The translations under genes and the position numbers were made by a program. Source: Sphingomonas folli (GTDB taxonomy: Bacteria > Pseudomonadota > Alphaproteobacteria > Sphingomonadales > Sphingomonadaceae). Taken from it: 64,000 nt of DNA. The stretch lies in contig NZ_JAHXZL010000007.1 in the NCBI RefSeq assembly GCF_019429525.1, positions 124,001-188,000 of the forward strand, written 5' to 3'. The notes beneath the pieces are model-generated. The model made no database searches. It had not been told where the DNA came from and was given only the letters and a program-made list of their open reading frames with translations. Shown piece after piece: positions 50,663 to 58,925 of the stretch; within the stretch, counting starts at the first letter, position 1, and every line of letters starts with the position of its first letter.

Positions 50663-53596
50663 TTGGACCGCTCGTCACTCATGCTATCGGCGCGCACGCG
50701 CCTCGTCTCGCGCACCAGCGGCGGCGCGCTCGCCGCGGCGCTGCTGCTCGCCGCCGGCGCGGCGCAGGCGCAGGAGGCGCCGTCGCAGCCGAACGCGCCC
50801 ACCGCCAACCCGACCGCCAAGGCGACGGCGGACCAGCCGGCACCGCCGGCCGATCCCACGCCCGACGCCAACGCCAACCCCGATCCCACCGCGACCGACG
50901 CGGGCGCGGACGAGATCGTCGTCACCGGCATCCGCGCCAGCCTCGCCAAATCGGCCGAGATCAAGCGCAACTCGACCATCATCGTCGACTCGGTCTCGGC
51001 CGAGGACATCGGCAAGCTGCCCGACGTGTCGGTGGCCGACTCGCTGGCGCGCCTGCCGGGCGTCACCGCTCAGCGCGTCGAGGGGCGCGACCAGAGCCTG
51101 TCGATCCGCGGCCTCGGCCCCGATTTCTCGACCACGCTGCTCAACGGCCGCGAGCAGGTGACCACGGGCGACAATCGCGGCGTCGAGTTCGACCAATATC
51201 CGTCGGAGTTCTTCAGCAACGTCAACGTCTACAAGTCGGCCGACGCGTCGCTGATCGCGGCCGGCGTGTCGGGCACGGTGGACCTGCGCATGCTGCGCCC
51301 GCTCGACCAGAAGGAGCGGCTGTTCGTCGTCTCGGCGCGCGGCCAGATGAACGGGATCGGCAAGCGCAACCCCGACGGCCAGCGCTACGGCTATCGCGCC
51401 ACCGCCACCTTCGTCGACAAGTTCGCGGGTGACACGCTGGGCATCTCGATCGGCCTCGCCGCGCAGGAGTCGCCGACCAATTACGACAAATACGAGGCCT
51501 GGGGCTATCCCGGGCTCAACGACCGCAACGTCAACTGCGACGCGGCGGGGGGCAACCCATGCCTGCTCGGCGGCGCCAAGCCCTATGTCCAGTCGAACCT
51601 GCTCAAGCGCTACGGCGGGGTCGGCACGATCGAGTGGCAGCCGAGCGACTCGTTCCACTCGACCTTCGACGCGCTCTACACGCACTTCGAGGAGACGCAG
51701 CACCTGCGCGGGATCGAGTTCCCGCTGGGCTATAACGTCGCGCCCAACCCCGGCTCGGTGACGGTGCAGGACGGCTATGTCCAGACCGCGACCTTCTCGC
51801 CGCAGTACACCGTGCAGCGCAACGACCTCAACGAGCGCCGCGCCGACATGTACTCGTTCGGCTGGAACAACGATCTCAAGCTGTCCGAGACGGTCCACCT
51901 GAACGTCGACGCGAGCTGGTCGCACGCCAACCGGCAGGACGAGCTGATCGAGACCTACTCGGGTACCGGTTACGGCGGCACCGGTCAGCGCGACACGATC
52001 ACGATCACGCGTCAGGACAGCGGCATCTACTCGATCGTGCCGACGCTCGACTATACCAACACCGACGTGATCCGCATCACCGACCCGGGCGGCTGGGGCT
52101 ATAACGGCACCAACGCGGTGGTGCAGGCGGGCTTCCAGAACCGACCCAAGTTCAGCGACGACCTCAAGTCACTGCGCGCGAGCCTGGCGGGCGACTTCAC
52201 CGACCTGGGCGTGATCCGCGGCTGGGAGGTCGGCGCCAATTACTCGCAGCGCGAGAAGAAGGCGCAGTACACTTCCTACTTCTACTGCCCGTCGGGCACC
52301 GGCAGCAACTGCACCGTCGCCAGCGGCACCACGACCTCGATCGCGGTGCCGAGCGACGTCGTGCTCGACCCGGTCTCGCTGGGCTTCATCGGCGTGCCCA
52401 ACATCCTGGCGCTCGACTCGCGCGGGGTGCTCGACCTGCTCAGCCCGGTGTTCGACAACCGCCCGGAGAGCCTCGCCAAGGTGTGGGGCGTGAAGGAGAA
52501 GGTGGCGACGGGCTACGCCAAATTGGTGTTCGACGGCACCGCCGGCGGCAAGGCGATGAAGGGCTCGCTCGGCGTCCAGGTGGTGCACACCGACCAGAGC
52601 TCGGACGGCCGCATCGCCGGCCTCAACGCCGGCGCGGTGACGCTGTCCGAGGTCTCGGGCGGCGCGAAATACACCAACGTGCTGCCGAGCGCGACGCTGT
52701 CGGTCGAGCTGATCCCGAGCGGCTTCGTCAAGATAGGCGCGTCGCAGACGATGGTGCGCCCGCGGCTCGACCAGGAGCGGATCTCGCAGAACGTCGCGAT
52801 CACCCCGGGCAACGTCGGGCGCGGCTCGGACCCGCTCAACAGCCCCTTCTCGTCGGACGGCGGCAACTTCCAGCTGCGCCCGTACAAGTCGACCAACATC
52901 GACATGTCGTTCGAGAAATACTTCCCCGGCGGCGGCTATGTCGCGCTGACCGGCTATTACAAGCGGCTGACCGACTATGTCGATCCGAACAACAACGTGC
53001 TGTACGACTTCTCGCCGCTGCTCAGCTCGCTGACGCCCGAGCAGCAGGCGATCGTGCGCGCGCAGAACGCGCAGAACGGCCTGTTCAAGCTGCCCGCCAA
53101 CTCGGGCCGCGGCGAGATCCTCGGCGCCGAGGCGACCTTGTCGCTGCCGCTGCGCATGCTGACGCGCTCGCTCGACGGCTTCGGCCTGTTCGGCAGCGGC
53201 AGCTACACCAGCTCGGCGGTCCGCTACGACAGCGCGCCGGCGGACACGCAGACGGTGCCGGGCCTGTCGAAGTGGGTGCTCAACGGCACCGCCTATTTCG
53301 AGAAATGGGGCTTCCAGGCGCGCACGACCTATCGCTACCGCTCGAGCTTCCTCGCCGAGGTGCGCGGCCTGTCGGCCACGCCCGAGCTGAACACCGCCAA
53401 GGCGGAGGGCATCCTGGACGCGCAGATCGGCTATGAGTTCCAGAGCGGTCCGCTCCAGGGGCTGGCCATCCTGGCGCAGGCGAAGAACCTGACCGACCAG
53501 GAGTTCTACCAGTACACCAACGGCGACCCGCGCCAGGTGCGGCGCTACCAGCGCTACGGCACCGATTATTACGTCGGGCTGACGTATAGGTTCTGA
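50663..53596 (+). CDS. TonB-dependent outer-membrane receptor (TIGR01782-like)
   Basis: 977 residues from a TTG start chosen by a strong ribosome binding site. The signal peptide (GGALAAALLLAAGAAQAQ) is followed by an unusually low-complexity linker of Pro, Thr, Ala, Asp and Asn (NPTAKATADQPAPPADPTPD), then the TonB box region (DEIVVTGIRASL). The plug has LPDVSVADSLARLPGVTAQ and LSIRGLGPDFSTTLLNGREQ; the barrel ends YVGLTYRF with the expected terminal Phe. The pattern is that of the Caulobacter-type receptor family thought to import sugars and other complex molecules. Convergent with a second receptor, 154 bases apart. Substrate unknown. Confidence 0.93.
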   Translation: MDRSSLMLSARTRLVSRTSGGALAAALLLAAGAAQAQEAPSQPNAPTANPTAKATADQPAPPADPTPDANANPDPTATDAGADEIVVTGIRASLAKSAEIKRNSTIIVDSVSAEDIGKLPDVSVADSLARLPGVTAQRVEGRDQSLSIRGLGPDFSTTLLNGREQVTTGDNRGVEFDQYPSEFFSNVNVYKSADASLIAAGVSGTVDLRMLRPLDQKERLFVVSARGQMNGIGKRNPDGQRYGYRATATFVDKFAGDTLGISIGLAAQESPTNYDKYEAWGYPGLNDRNVNCDAAGGNPCLLGGAKPYVQSNLLKRYGGVGTIEWQPSDSFHSTFDALYTHFEETQHLRGIEFPLGYNVAPNPGSVTVQDGYVQTATFSPQYTVQRNDLNERRADMYSFGWNNDLKLSETVHLNVDASWSHANRQDELIETYSGTGYGGTGQRDTITITRQDSGIYSIVPTLDYTNTDVIRITDPGGWGYNGTNAVVQAGFQNRPKFSDDLKSLRASLAGDFTDLGVIRGWEVGANYSQREKKAQYTSYFYCPSGTGSNCTVASGTTTSIAVPSDVVLDPVSLGFIGVPNILALDSRGVLDLLSPVFDNRPESLAKVWGVKEKVATGYAKLVFDGTAGGKAMKGSLGVQVVHTDQSSDGRIAGLNAGAVTLSEVSGGAKYTNVLPSATLSVELIPSGFVKIGASQTMVRPRLDQERISQNVAITPGNVGRGSDPLNSPFSSDGGNFQLRPYKSTNIDMSFEKYFPGGGYVALTGYYKRLTDYVDPNNNVLYDFSPLLSSLTPEQQAIVRAQNAQNGLFKLPANSGRGEILGAEATLSLPLRMLTRSLDGFGLFGSGSYTSSAVRYDSAPADTQTVPGLSKWVLNGTAYFEKWGFQARTTYRYRSSFLAEVRGLSATPELNTAKAEGILDAQIGYEFQSGPLQGLAILAQAKNLTDQEFYQYTNGDPRQVRRYQRYGTDYYVGLTYRF

Positions 53597-53601
53597 GCAC
53601 T

Positions 53602-53740
53602 CCTCCCCGGCACGGGGAGGGGGACCGCCCGGCAAAGCCGGGTGGTGGAGGGGGCTCTCCCCGCAGCGCGGCGCCTGCGGCGGCCCCCCTCCACCACCGC
53701 GCTAGCGCGCGGCGGTCCCCCTCCCCGCGAGCGGGGAGGC
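53602..53740. repeat. Intergenic repeat family C, copy 3
   Basis: Three nested hairpins: CCTCCCCGGCACGGGGAGG, CCGCCCGGCAAAGCCGGGTGG and a right-hand CTCCCCGCGAGCGGGGAGG. They fill nearly all of the space between the stops of the two convergent TonB receptor genes, where the element could serve as a bidirectional terminator. Confidence 0.75.
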
Positions 53741-53750
53741 TCTTGCTCGC

Positions 53751-56423
53751 TCAGAATTCCGCGCGCGCGCCGAACAGGATCGTGCGCCCGTAGTAATTCA
53801 CCTCGCCGAAGCGCAGCTCGCTGTCATTGTACGTGTTCTGCCGCGCGCCGGCGAGATTGATCCCCTCCAGGCTGAGCGTCAGCTGCGGCGCGACGCGGAG
53901 GGAGAAGTTGCCGTCGAGCGAGCCGAACGGCGCGATATAGGTCGGCACCTGCACCGTGCTGCCCGTGCCCGACAGATAGCGGTCGCGCCACACGTAGGAC
54001 AGCCGCGCCGACACGGGACCCTTGTCGTAGAAGCCGACCAGGTTGAAGCTGTTCTTCGACAGGCCGATCAGCTGGTCGCGGATGTCCCGGTCGCCGGCCT
54101 TATAGTCGGCCTGCACCGAGGTGTGGGTGTAGGACGCCTGCACACCCAGCCCGTCGAGCGGCTGCGGCAGGAAAGTGAATACCTGGCTGTACGCGAACTC
54201 GGCGCCATAGACCTTGGCGTCGCCGCCGTTGACCTGGGTCGACAGCCGTACCGTGCCGCGCCCCGGGATCTCGATGTCGACGTTGTTCTGCGTGATGTAA
54301 TTGTCCAGGGCCTTGTAGAAGACCGCGCCGGACAGCAGCCCCGACGGCGCGAAATACCACTCGAGCGAGCCGTCGAACTGCGTTGCCAGGAACGGCACCA
54401 GCTGCGGGTTGCCGCCGCCCGCGGTCGGCGCGTCGGTGGAGACGGTGATGCGCGGCGCGACGTCGGTGACGTTGGGGCGGGTCAGCACCCGACTGGCGGC
54501 GAGCCGGCCGACCAGCTTGGTGGTGAGGTCGGCGCGCAGGTTGAAGCTGGGAAGCCAGTTGTTGAAGGTCTTGGGGAAGCTCGCCGGCGTCGCCACCGAG
54601 CCCGCGGTCAGCGTGCCGCTCGCCACCTGGTCGGTGTGGACGTAGCGCACGCCGACATTGCCGCTCACCGCCACCGCGCCGAGCGGGAACTGATAGTCGG
54701 CGCGCACGTAGCCGGCGGCGATCTTCTCGGTCACCTCGAACGACGAGCGCCGGTCCGCCAGCGTCAGCGCAGAATTCTCCACCGCGGGCGTGAAGAAGGC
54801 GTCGAGATAGGCCTCGGTCACCGGCACGAGGAAGCTGCGCGGCGCGTTCCCCGACACGCCCTTGAGGAAGTCGTCGAACGGCAGCTGCTCATAGGCGCCG
54901 CTGCCGAGCACGCTCAGCGGCGTGCCCGCGGGCGGGTTGACCAGGAAATCGCGGCGGAAATAGTCGCGCTTGCGCCAGTGATACTCGCCGCCCGCGGCCA
55001 GCTTGGAGAGGAAGCCGTCCAGGTCGCGCGCGACGTCGCCGCGGGTGTAGAGGTCCCAGTCCTTGCTGTCCTTGGGCGCGATGTTGAAGGTGTAGAGGCT
55101 GTAATTGGCCGGGTTCGTCGCGTCGACCGGCGTGGTGAAGCTGGGCAGCACCTTGTAGCCGCCGGTCGCGTCGTAGCTGAGCGGGGCGATGAAGATCGCG
55201 CGGCTGCGCACCGTGCCCTCGCGGTAATCCGGGTGATAGCTGTGTGCCGCCGACCAGTTGACGTCGGCCGACAGGTGCCAGCGGTCGGGGTTCCAGCGCT
55301 GCTTGAGGCCCACCGTTAGCAGGTCGTGGCGGTTGAGGCTATACTCGCGCGACGCCATGAAGCGGACGTTGTTGATCGTCGCCTTGGTGATCGTGTCGCC
55401 GTCGGTGACGACCGAGCCGGGCACGATCGACGCGCCGGGCGTGTAGCTGCTCCTGGTGTCGTCGGGGTAGATGTCGAGGCCGAACTCGTCATAGGCGACG
55501 TCGAGCCGGGTCGCGACGACGTCGAGGATCGTCTCCAGCTCGGCGGTCGGGCGCCACTGCGCCGAGATGATGCCGGACAGTCGCTCGCGGTCCTCGGTCT
55601 CCACCGTCGGGCGGGTGCGGGTCGGCGAGTAGAGGCCGGCGGGCAGACCGCCCGCCGCCGGGCTGGTGTAGCGGTCGCGCAGCCAGCCGAAGTTGAGGAA
55701 GCGGTCGTTGCGCACCGACTTGGCCCAATATTGCGCGCCGGCCAGCAGCCCGAACGTGCCGTCGCCGGTGGTCGCGCTGGTCAGCATCGTCGCGTTGGGG
55801 CGTACCTTCTCGGTCTGCGTCGTGTAGGTGCCGCGCAGGTTGAGCGTCGTCTTGTTCCCCACCTCGAGCGGGCGGAAGGTGGTGACGTCGATGTTGCCGC
55901 CCAGCGCGCCCTCGCTCATGTCGGCGGTGGGGGTCTTCACCACGTCGATGCGCGAGGTGAACTCGGCCGGCAGCATCTCGAAGCGGAACTGGCGCCCCGC
56001 CGCGCCGCCGTTCTCGATCAGGTCGTTGAGCGCGACGGTGCGCCCGTTCATCAGCGTGTTCTGGAACTGCGGTCCGAGCCCGCGGACGCTGACGTACAGA
56101 CCCTCGCCGCGCGGCCGCGTGATCGCCACGCCGGGGATCAGCTGGAGCGCCTCGGCGACGTTCTGCGTCGGGAACTTGCCGATGTCGGTCGAGCTGATGG
56201 AGTCGACCCCGTAAGCGGCGCGGCGCTTGGTCTCGACGGCGGCGTCGATGCTGCGCGCGTAGGTGCCGTTGACGACGATGTCCTCGCCGGGCGGGTCGGC
56301 GGCGTCGCTCGGCTGCGCCATCGCGGGGGCGCTCGGCGCCGATTGGGCGTGGGCGGTGCCGGCGAGCGACGCGACGCCGACGAGCGCGACGGAGGCCCGC
56401 AGCAGGCCGAGAATGGATGGCAT
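53751..56423 (-). CDS. TonB-dependent outer-membrane receptor (TIGR01782-like)
   Basis: 890 residues with a signal peptide (GLLRASVALVGVASLAGTAHA). The TonB-box region is GEDIVVNGTYARSI; the plug contains NVAEALQLIPGVAITRPRGE, VSVRGLGPQFQNTLMNGR and EGALGGNIDVTTFRPL. The barrel is complete and ends FGARAEF with a terminal Phe. It belongs to the same broad family as the receptor encoded convergently at 50663 but is clearly a different paralogue. Substrate unknown; neighbouring genes give no metabolic clue. Confidence 0.93.
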   Translation of the reverse strand: MPSILGLLRASVALVGVASLAGTAHAQSAPSAPAMAQPSDAADPPGEDIVVNGTYARSIDAAVETKRRAAYGVDSISSTDIGKFPTQNVAEALQLIPGVAITRPRGEGLYVSVRGLGPQFQNTLMNGRTVALNDLIENGGAAGRQFRFEMLPAEFTSRIDVVKTPTADMSEGALGGNIDVTTFRPLEVGNKTTLNLRGTYTTQTEKVRPNATMLTSATTGDGTFGLLAGAQYWAKSVRNDRFLNFGWLRDRYTSPAAGGLPAGLYSPTRTRPTVETEDRERLSGIISAQWRPTAELETILDVVATRLDVAYDEFGLDIYPDDTRSSYTPGASIVPGSVVTDGDTITKATINNVRFMASREYSLNRHDLLTVGLKQRWNPDRWHLSADVNWSAAHSYHPDYREGTVRSRAIFIAPLSYDATGGYKVLPSFTTPVDATNPANYSLYTFNIAPKDSKDWDLYTRGDVARDLDGFLSKLAAGGEYHWRKRDYFRRDFLVNPPAGTPLSVLGSGAYEQLPFDDFLKGVSGNAPRSFLVPVTEAYLDAFFTPAVENSALTLADRRSSFEVTEKIAAGYVRADYQFPLGAVAVSGNVGVRYVHTDQVASGTLTAGSVATPASFPKTFNNWLPSFNLRADLTTKLVGRLAASRVLTRPNVTDVAPRITVSTDAPTAGGGNPQLVPFLATQFDGSLEWYFAPSGLLSGAVFYKALDNYITQNNVDIEIPGRGTVRLSTQVNGGDAKVYGAEFAYSQVFTFLPQPLDGLGVQASYTHTSVQADYKAGDRDIRDQLIGLSKNSFNLVGFYDKGPVSARLSYVWRDRYLSGTGSTVQVPTYIAPFGSLDGNFSLRVAPQLTLSLEGINLAGARQNTYNDSELRFGEVNYYGRTILFGARAEF

Positions 56424-56649
56424 GTGGATGTCCCCCGAGCGGCATGAGTGCCGTCTCGGGGTGGAGCGCTATCGGGCCCGCGTGTAAGCCGCGCGACGTT
56501 TGGGCGACACTTTCATTACGAACTTCGAGCCCTGGGGGGAGGAACACGTCATGCGGAGCGGTGCCTGCTCCCGCGGCCGCGTCGACATGGTGGCGCGCGA
56601 CGTGCCTGGCAGCCCGACCGCGCGGGCGTCGCGTCTCAGACCGACGCGG

Positions 56650-56814
56650 TCACCGGTCGCGCCACCATACCCACAGCGCGATCGCGACCCCCAGCGCGAG
56701 CCCGGCGAGGAAGCCGATCGTCGGCTGCCCGGCGACGAGGCCGAGGATCGTGCCGCCGAGGATCAGCGCGGCGATCGGGAAGCCACCGGCGAGTGGGGAG
56801 CGGGAAGGAGGCAT
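56650..56814 (-). CDS. 54-residue two-helix membrane protein
   Basis: Encoded from an ATG at 56814 to a TGA at 56650-56652. The protein reads MPPSRSPLAGGFPIAALIL, GGTILGLVAGQPTIGFLAG, LALGVAIALWVWWRDR. It has two hydrophobic helices separated by a GQPTIG turn and a basic C-terminus, a sensible membrane hairpin. GGAAGG-like GAAGGAGG cannot be used on this strand, so the ribosome binding site is unclear. Small proteins of this kind are common in sphingomonads, but I cannot name a function. It lies between a TonB receptor and tamA. Confidence 0.65.
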   Translation of the reverse strand: MPPSRSPLAGGFPIAALILGGTILGLVAGQPTIGFLAGLALGVAIALWVWWRDR

Positions 56815-56942
56815 GCGCGTGCTGTGCCACGCCGGACGAGCCCGCGCCAGTCACGGCGGGACGTGCCGCGCGCGCGATCTCGATCTCGCTCAGTGGCTTT
56901 TCCCCCCTTCTTCTATCCCCGAGCCGCGGCTAGACCGAGCGG

Positions 56943-58925
56943 ATGAGGCCGGACGTGGGGCGGCGCGGCGCGCTGCTCTGCGCCGTGGTCGGCGTGATGA
57001 CAGGAGCGATGCCCGCGCGCGCGCAGCAGGCGCCGACGGGAGCGGATGCCGCGACCGCCGCGCCGGCGGCGGGCACCCCCGCGCTCGACGACGTCGACCC
57101 CAGCGCGCCGCTCGCCGCCTTGCCCGACATCGGCGTCGACTGGCCCGATCTCAGCGCCGCCCCGGCCGCGCCGGTGACCGAGCGCGCGCAGATCGGCGCC
57201 ACCACGCGCTACGCCTGGCGCATCGACGGGCTGGACGCCGCGGGCACGCCGTTGCTGCGCCAGCGCTTCCAGGAACTGTCGGTACTCGCGGGGAACGACG
57301 GCAAGGAGGCCAATCCGGCGCAGCTCGACCGCCGCGCGCGGCAGGACGCCGAGCTGCTGCTCACCCTGCTCAAGGGCGAGGGCTATTATGACGCGACGGT
57401 CGCGACGCGGTTCGAGCGCGCCGAGCGACGCCCGGTGGTGGTATTGGCCGCGACCCCGGGGACGCTCTATCGCTTCGCCGGGGTGACGCTCGCCGGTGTC
57501 GAGGCGGCGGGCGCCAAGGCGCAGAGACTGCGCGACGCCTTCGCGGTCCGCCCCGAGGATCCGGTCAACAGCGACGCGATCGCCGCGGCCGAGGCGAATC
57601 TGCGCACGCGCGCGGGCGAGGAGGGCTTCGCCTTCGCGCAGATCGGCGATCCGCAGGTGGTGGTCGACCGCGCGGCGCAGAGCGCGACGCTGTCGGTCGA
57701 GGTCGCGCCCGGCACCGCGCGGCGCTTCGGCCGGATCACCGCCAACGCGGACAATCGCGTGTTCGACGCGGACCATGTCGCGGATATCGCACGCTTCAAG
57801 ACCGGGGACCCCTATGAGGCGTCGCAGCTCGACGATCTGCGCCGCGCGCTGGTGCAGACCGGGCTGGTCTCCACCGCCGAGGTGCGCGCGGTCGCGGCGG
57901 GCGACCCATCGGTCGTGGACGTCGCGGTGCGGCTCGAGCCGGCGCCGCCGCGCACCGTCGCGGTCGAGCTCGGCTACGGCACTGGCGAGGGCGCGCGCTC
58001 GGAAGTCAGCTGGACCCACCGCAACTTGTTCCCGCCCGAGGGCGCGGTGACTCTGCGCGGTGTCGCCGGCACGCGCGAGCAGCTCGGCCAGGTCACTTTC
58101 CGCCGCAACAACTTCCACGCGCGCGACCGCGTGCTCACCGCGCAGTTCGCCGCCGCGCACCTGCTGCGCGACGCCTATGAGGCGAATACGCTGTCGCTGT
58201 CCGCCGCGCTGGAGCGGCAGACCAACATCTTCTTCCAGAAGACCTGGACCTGGTCGCTCGGCGCGGAGCTGGTCGCCTCGGACGAGCGCGACGTGATCCT
58301 CTCCACCGGCGAGCCGCGCCGCCGCACCTTCCTGATCGGCGCGCTGCCGACCAGCCTCGGCTATGACGGCTCGGACGATCTGCTCAACCCGACCCGCGGC
58401 TTCCGCCTCGCCGGGCGCGTCAGCCCCGAATTGTCGCTGCAGAACAGCGTGTTCGGCTACACGCGCGTCCAGCTCGACGCGAGCGCGTACAAGCCCGTCA
58501 CCAAAGGCACCGTGCTGGCGGGCCGCGTCCGTGCCGGCACGATCCTGGGCGCGCCGCGCGACCAGATCGCGCCGTCGCGGCGCTTCTACGCCGGGGGCGG
58601 CGCCTCGGTGCGCGGCTACGGCTTCCAGTCGATCGGCCCGCGCGACCCCAATAACGACCCCATCGGTGGGCGCAGCCTGGCCGAGTTCGCGGTCGAGGCG
58701 CGGATCAGGGCGTTCGGCAATTTCGGCGTGGTGCCCTTCTTCGACGGCGGCAACATCTACACCGGCGGGCTGCCCGATCTCACCGGCTTCCGCTACGGCG
58801 CGGGCATCGGCGTGCGCTATTACTCGAACTTCGGCCCGATCCGCGTCGATCTCGGCACGCCGATCAACCCGCAGAAGGGTGACAGCCGGCTCGCGGTCTA
58901 TGTCTCGCTGGGGCAGGCCTTTTGA
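56943..58925 (+). CDS. tamA: Autotransporter assembly complex protein TamA (Omp85 family)
   Basis: Outer-membrane protein of 660 residues with a signal peptide (LLCAVVGVMTGAMPARA). POTRA domains occupy roughly residues 80-330 (YAWRIDGLDAAGTPLLRQRF; GTLYRFAGVTLAG; NADNRVFDADHVADIARFKTGDPYE). The Omp85 barrel follows, with the lid-lock motif VRGYGFQSIGPRD near 555 and a terminal Phe (LAVYVSLGQAF). With TamB it helps insert outer-membrane proteins. Its stop overlaps the tamB TTG start by 4 bases, which confirms the pairing. Confidence 0.94.
   Translation: MRPDVGRRGALLCAVVGVMTGAMPARAQQAPTGADAATAAPAAGTPALDDVDPSAPLAALPDIGVDWPDLSAAPAAPVTERAQIGATTRYAWRIDGLDAAGTPLLRQRFQELSVLAGNDGKEANPAQLDRRARQDAELLLTLLKGEGYYDATVATRFERAERRPVVVLAATPGTLYRFAGVTLAGVEAAGAKAQRLRDAFAVRPEDPVNSDAIAAAEANLRTRAGEEGFAFAQIGDPQVVVDRAAQSATLSVEVAPGTARRFGRITANADNRVFDADHVADIARFKTGDPYEASQLDDLRRALVQTGLVSTAEVRAVAAGDPSVVDVAVRLEPAPPRTVAVELGYGTGEGARSEVSWTHRNLFPPEGAVTLRGVAGTREQLGQVTFRRNNFHARDRVLTAQFAAAHLLRDAYEANTLSLSAALERQTNIFFQKTWTWSLGAELVASDERDVILSTGEPRRRTFLIGALPTSLGYDGSDDLLNPTRGFRLAGRVSPELSLQNSVFGYTRVQLDASAYKPVTKGTVLAGRVRAGTILGAPRDQIAPSRRFYAGGGASVRGYGFQSIGPRDPNNDPIGGRSLAEFAVEARIRAFGNFGVVPFFDGGNIYTGGLPDLTGFRYGAGIGVRYYSNFGPIRVDLGTPINPQKGDSRLAVYVSLGQAF

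Noticed and set aside
52169..53635. 488-codon minus-strand frame opposite the second TonB receptor
   Set aside because: No motif or signal peptide; the sense-strand receptor is intact.
56636..56854. 72-codon minus-strand frame over the small membrane protein
   Set aside because: Arg-rich shadow in another phase; the 54-residue frame at 56650-56814 has sensible membrane helices.
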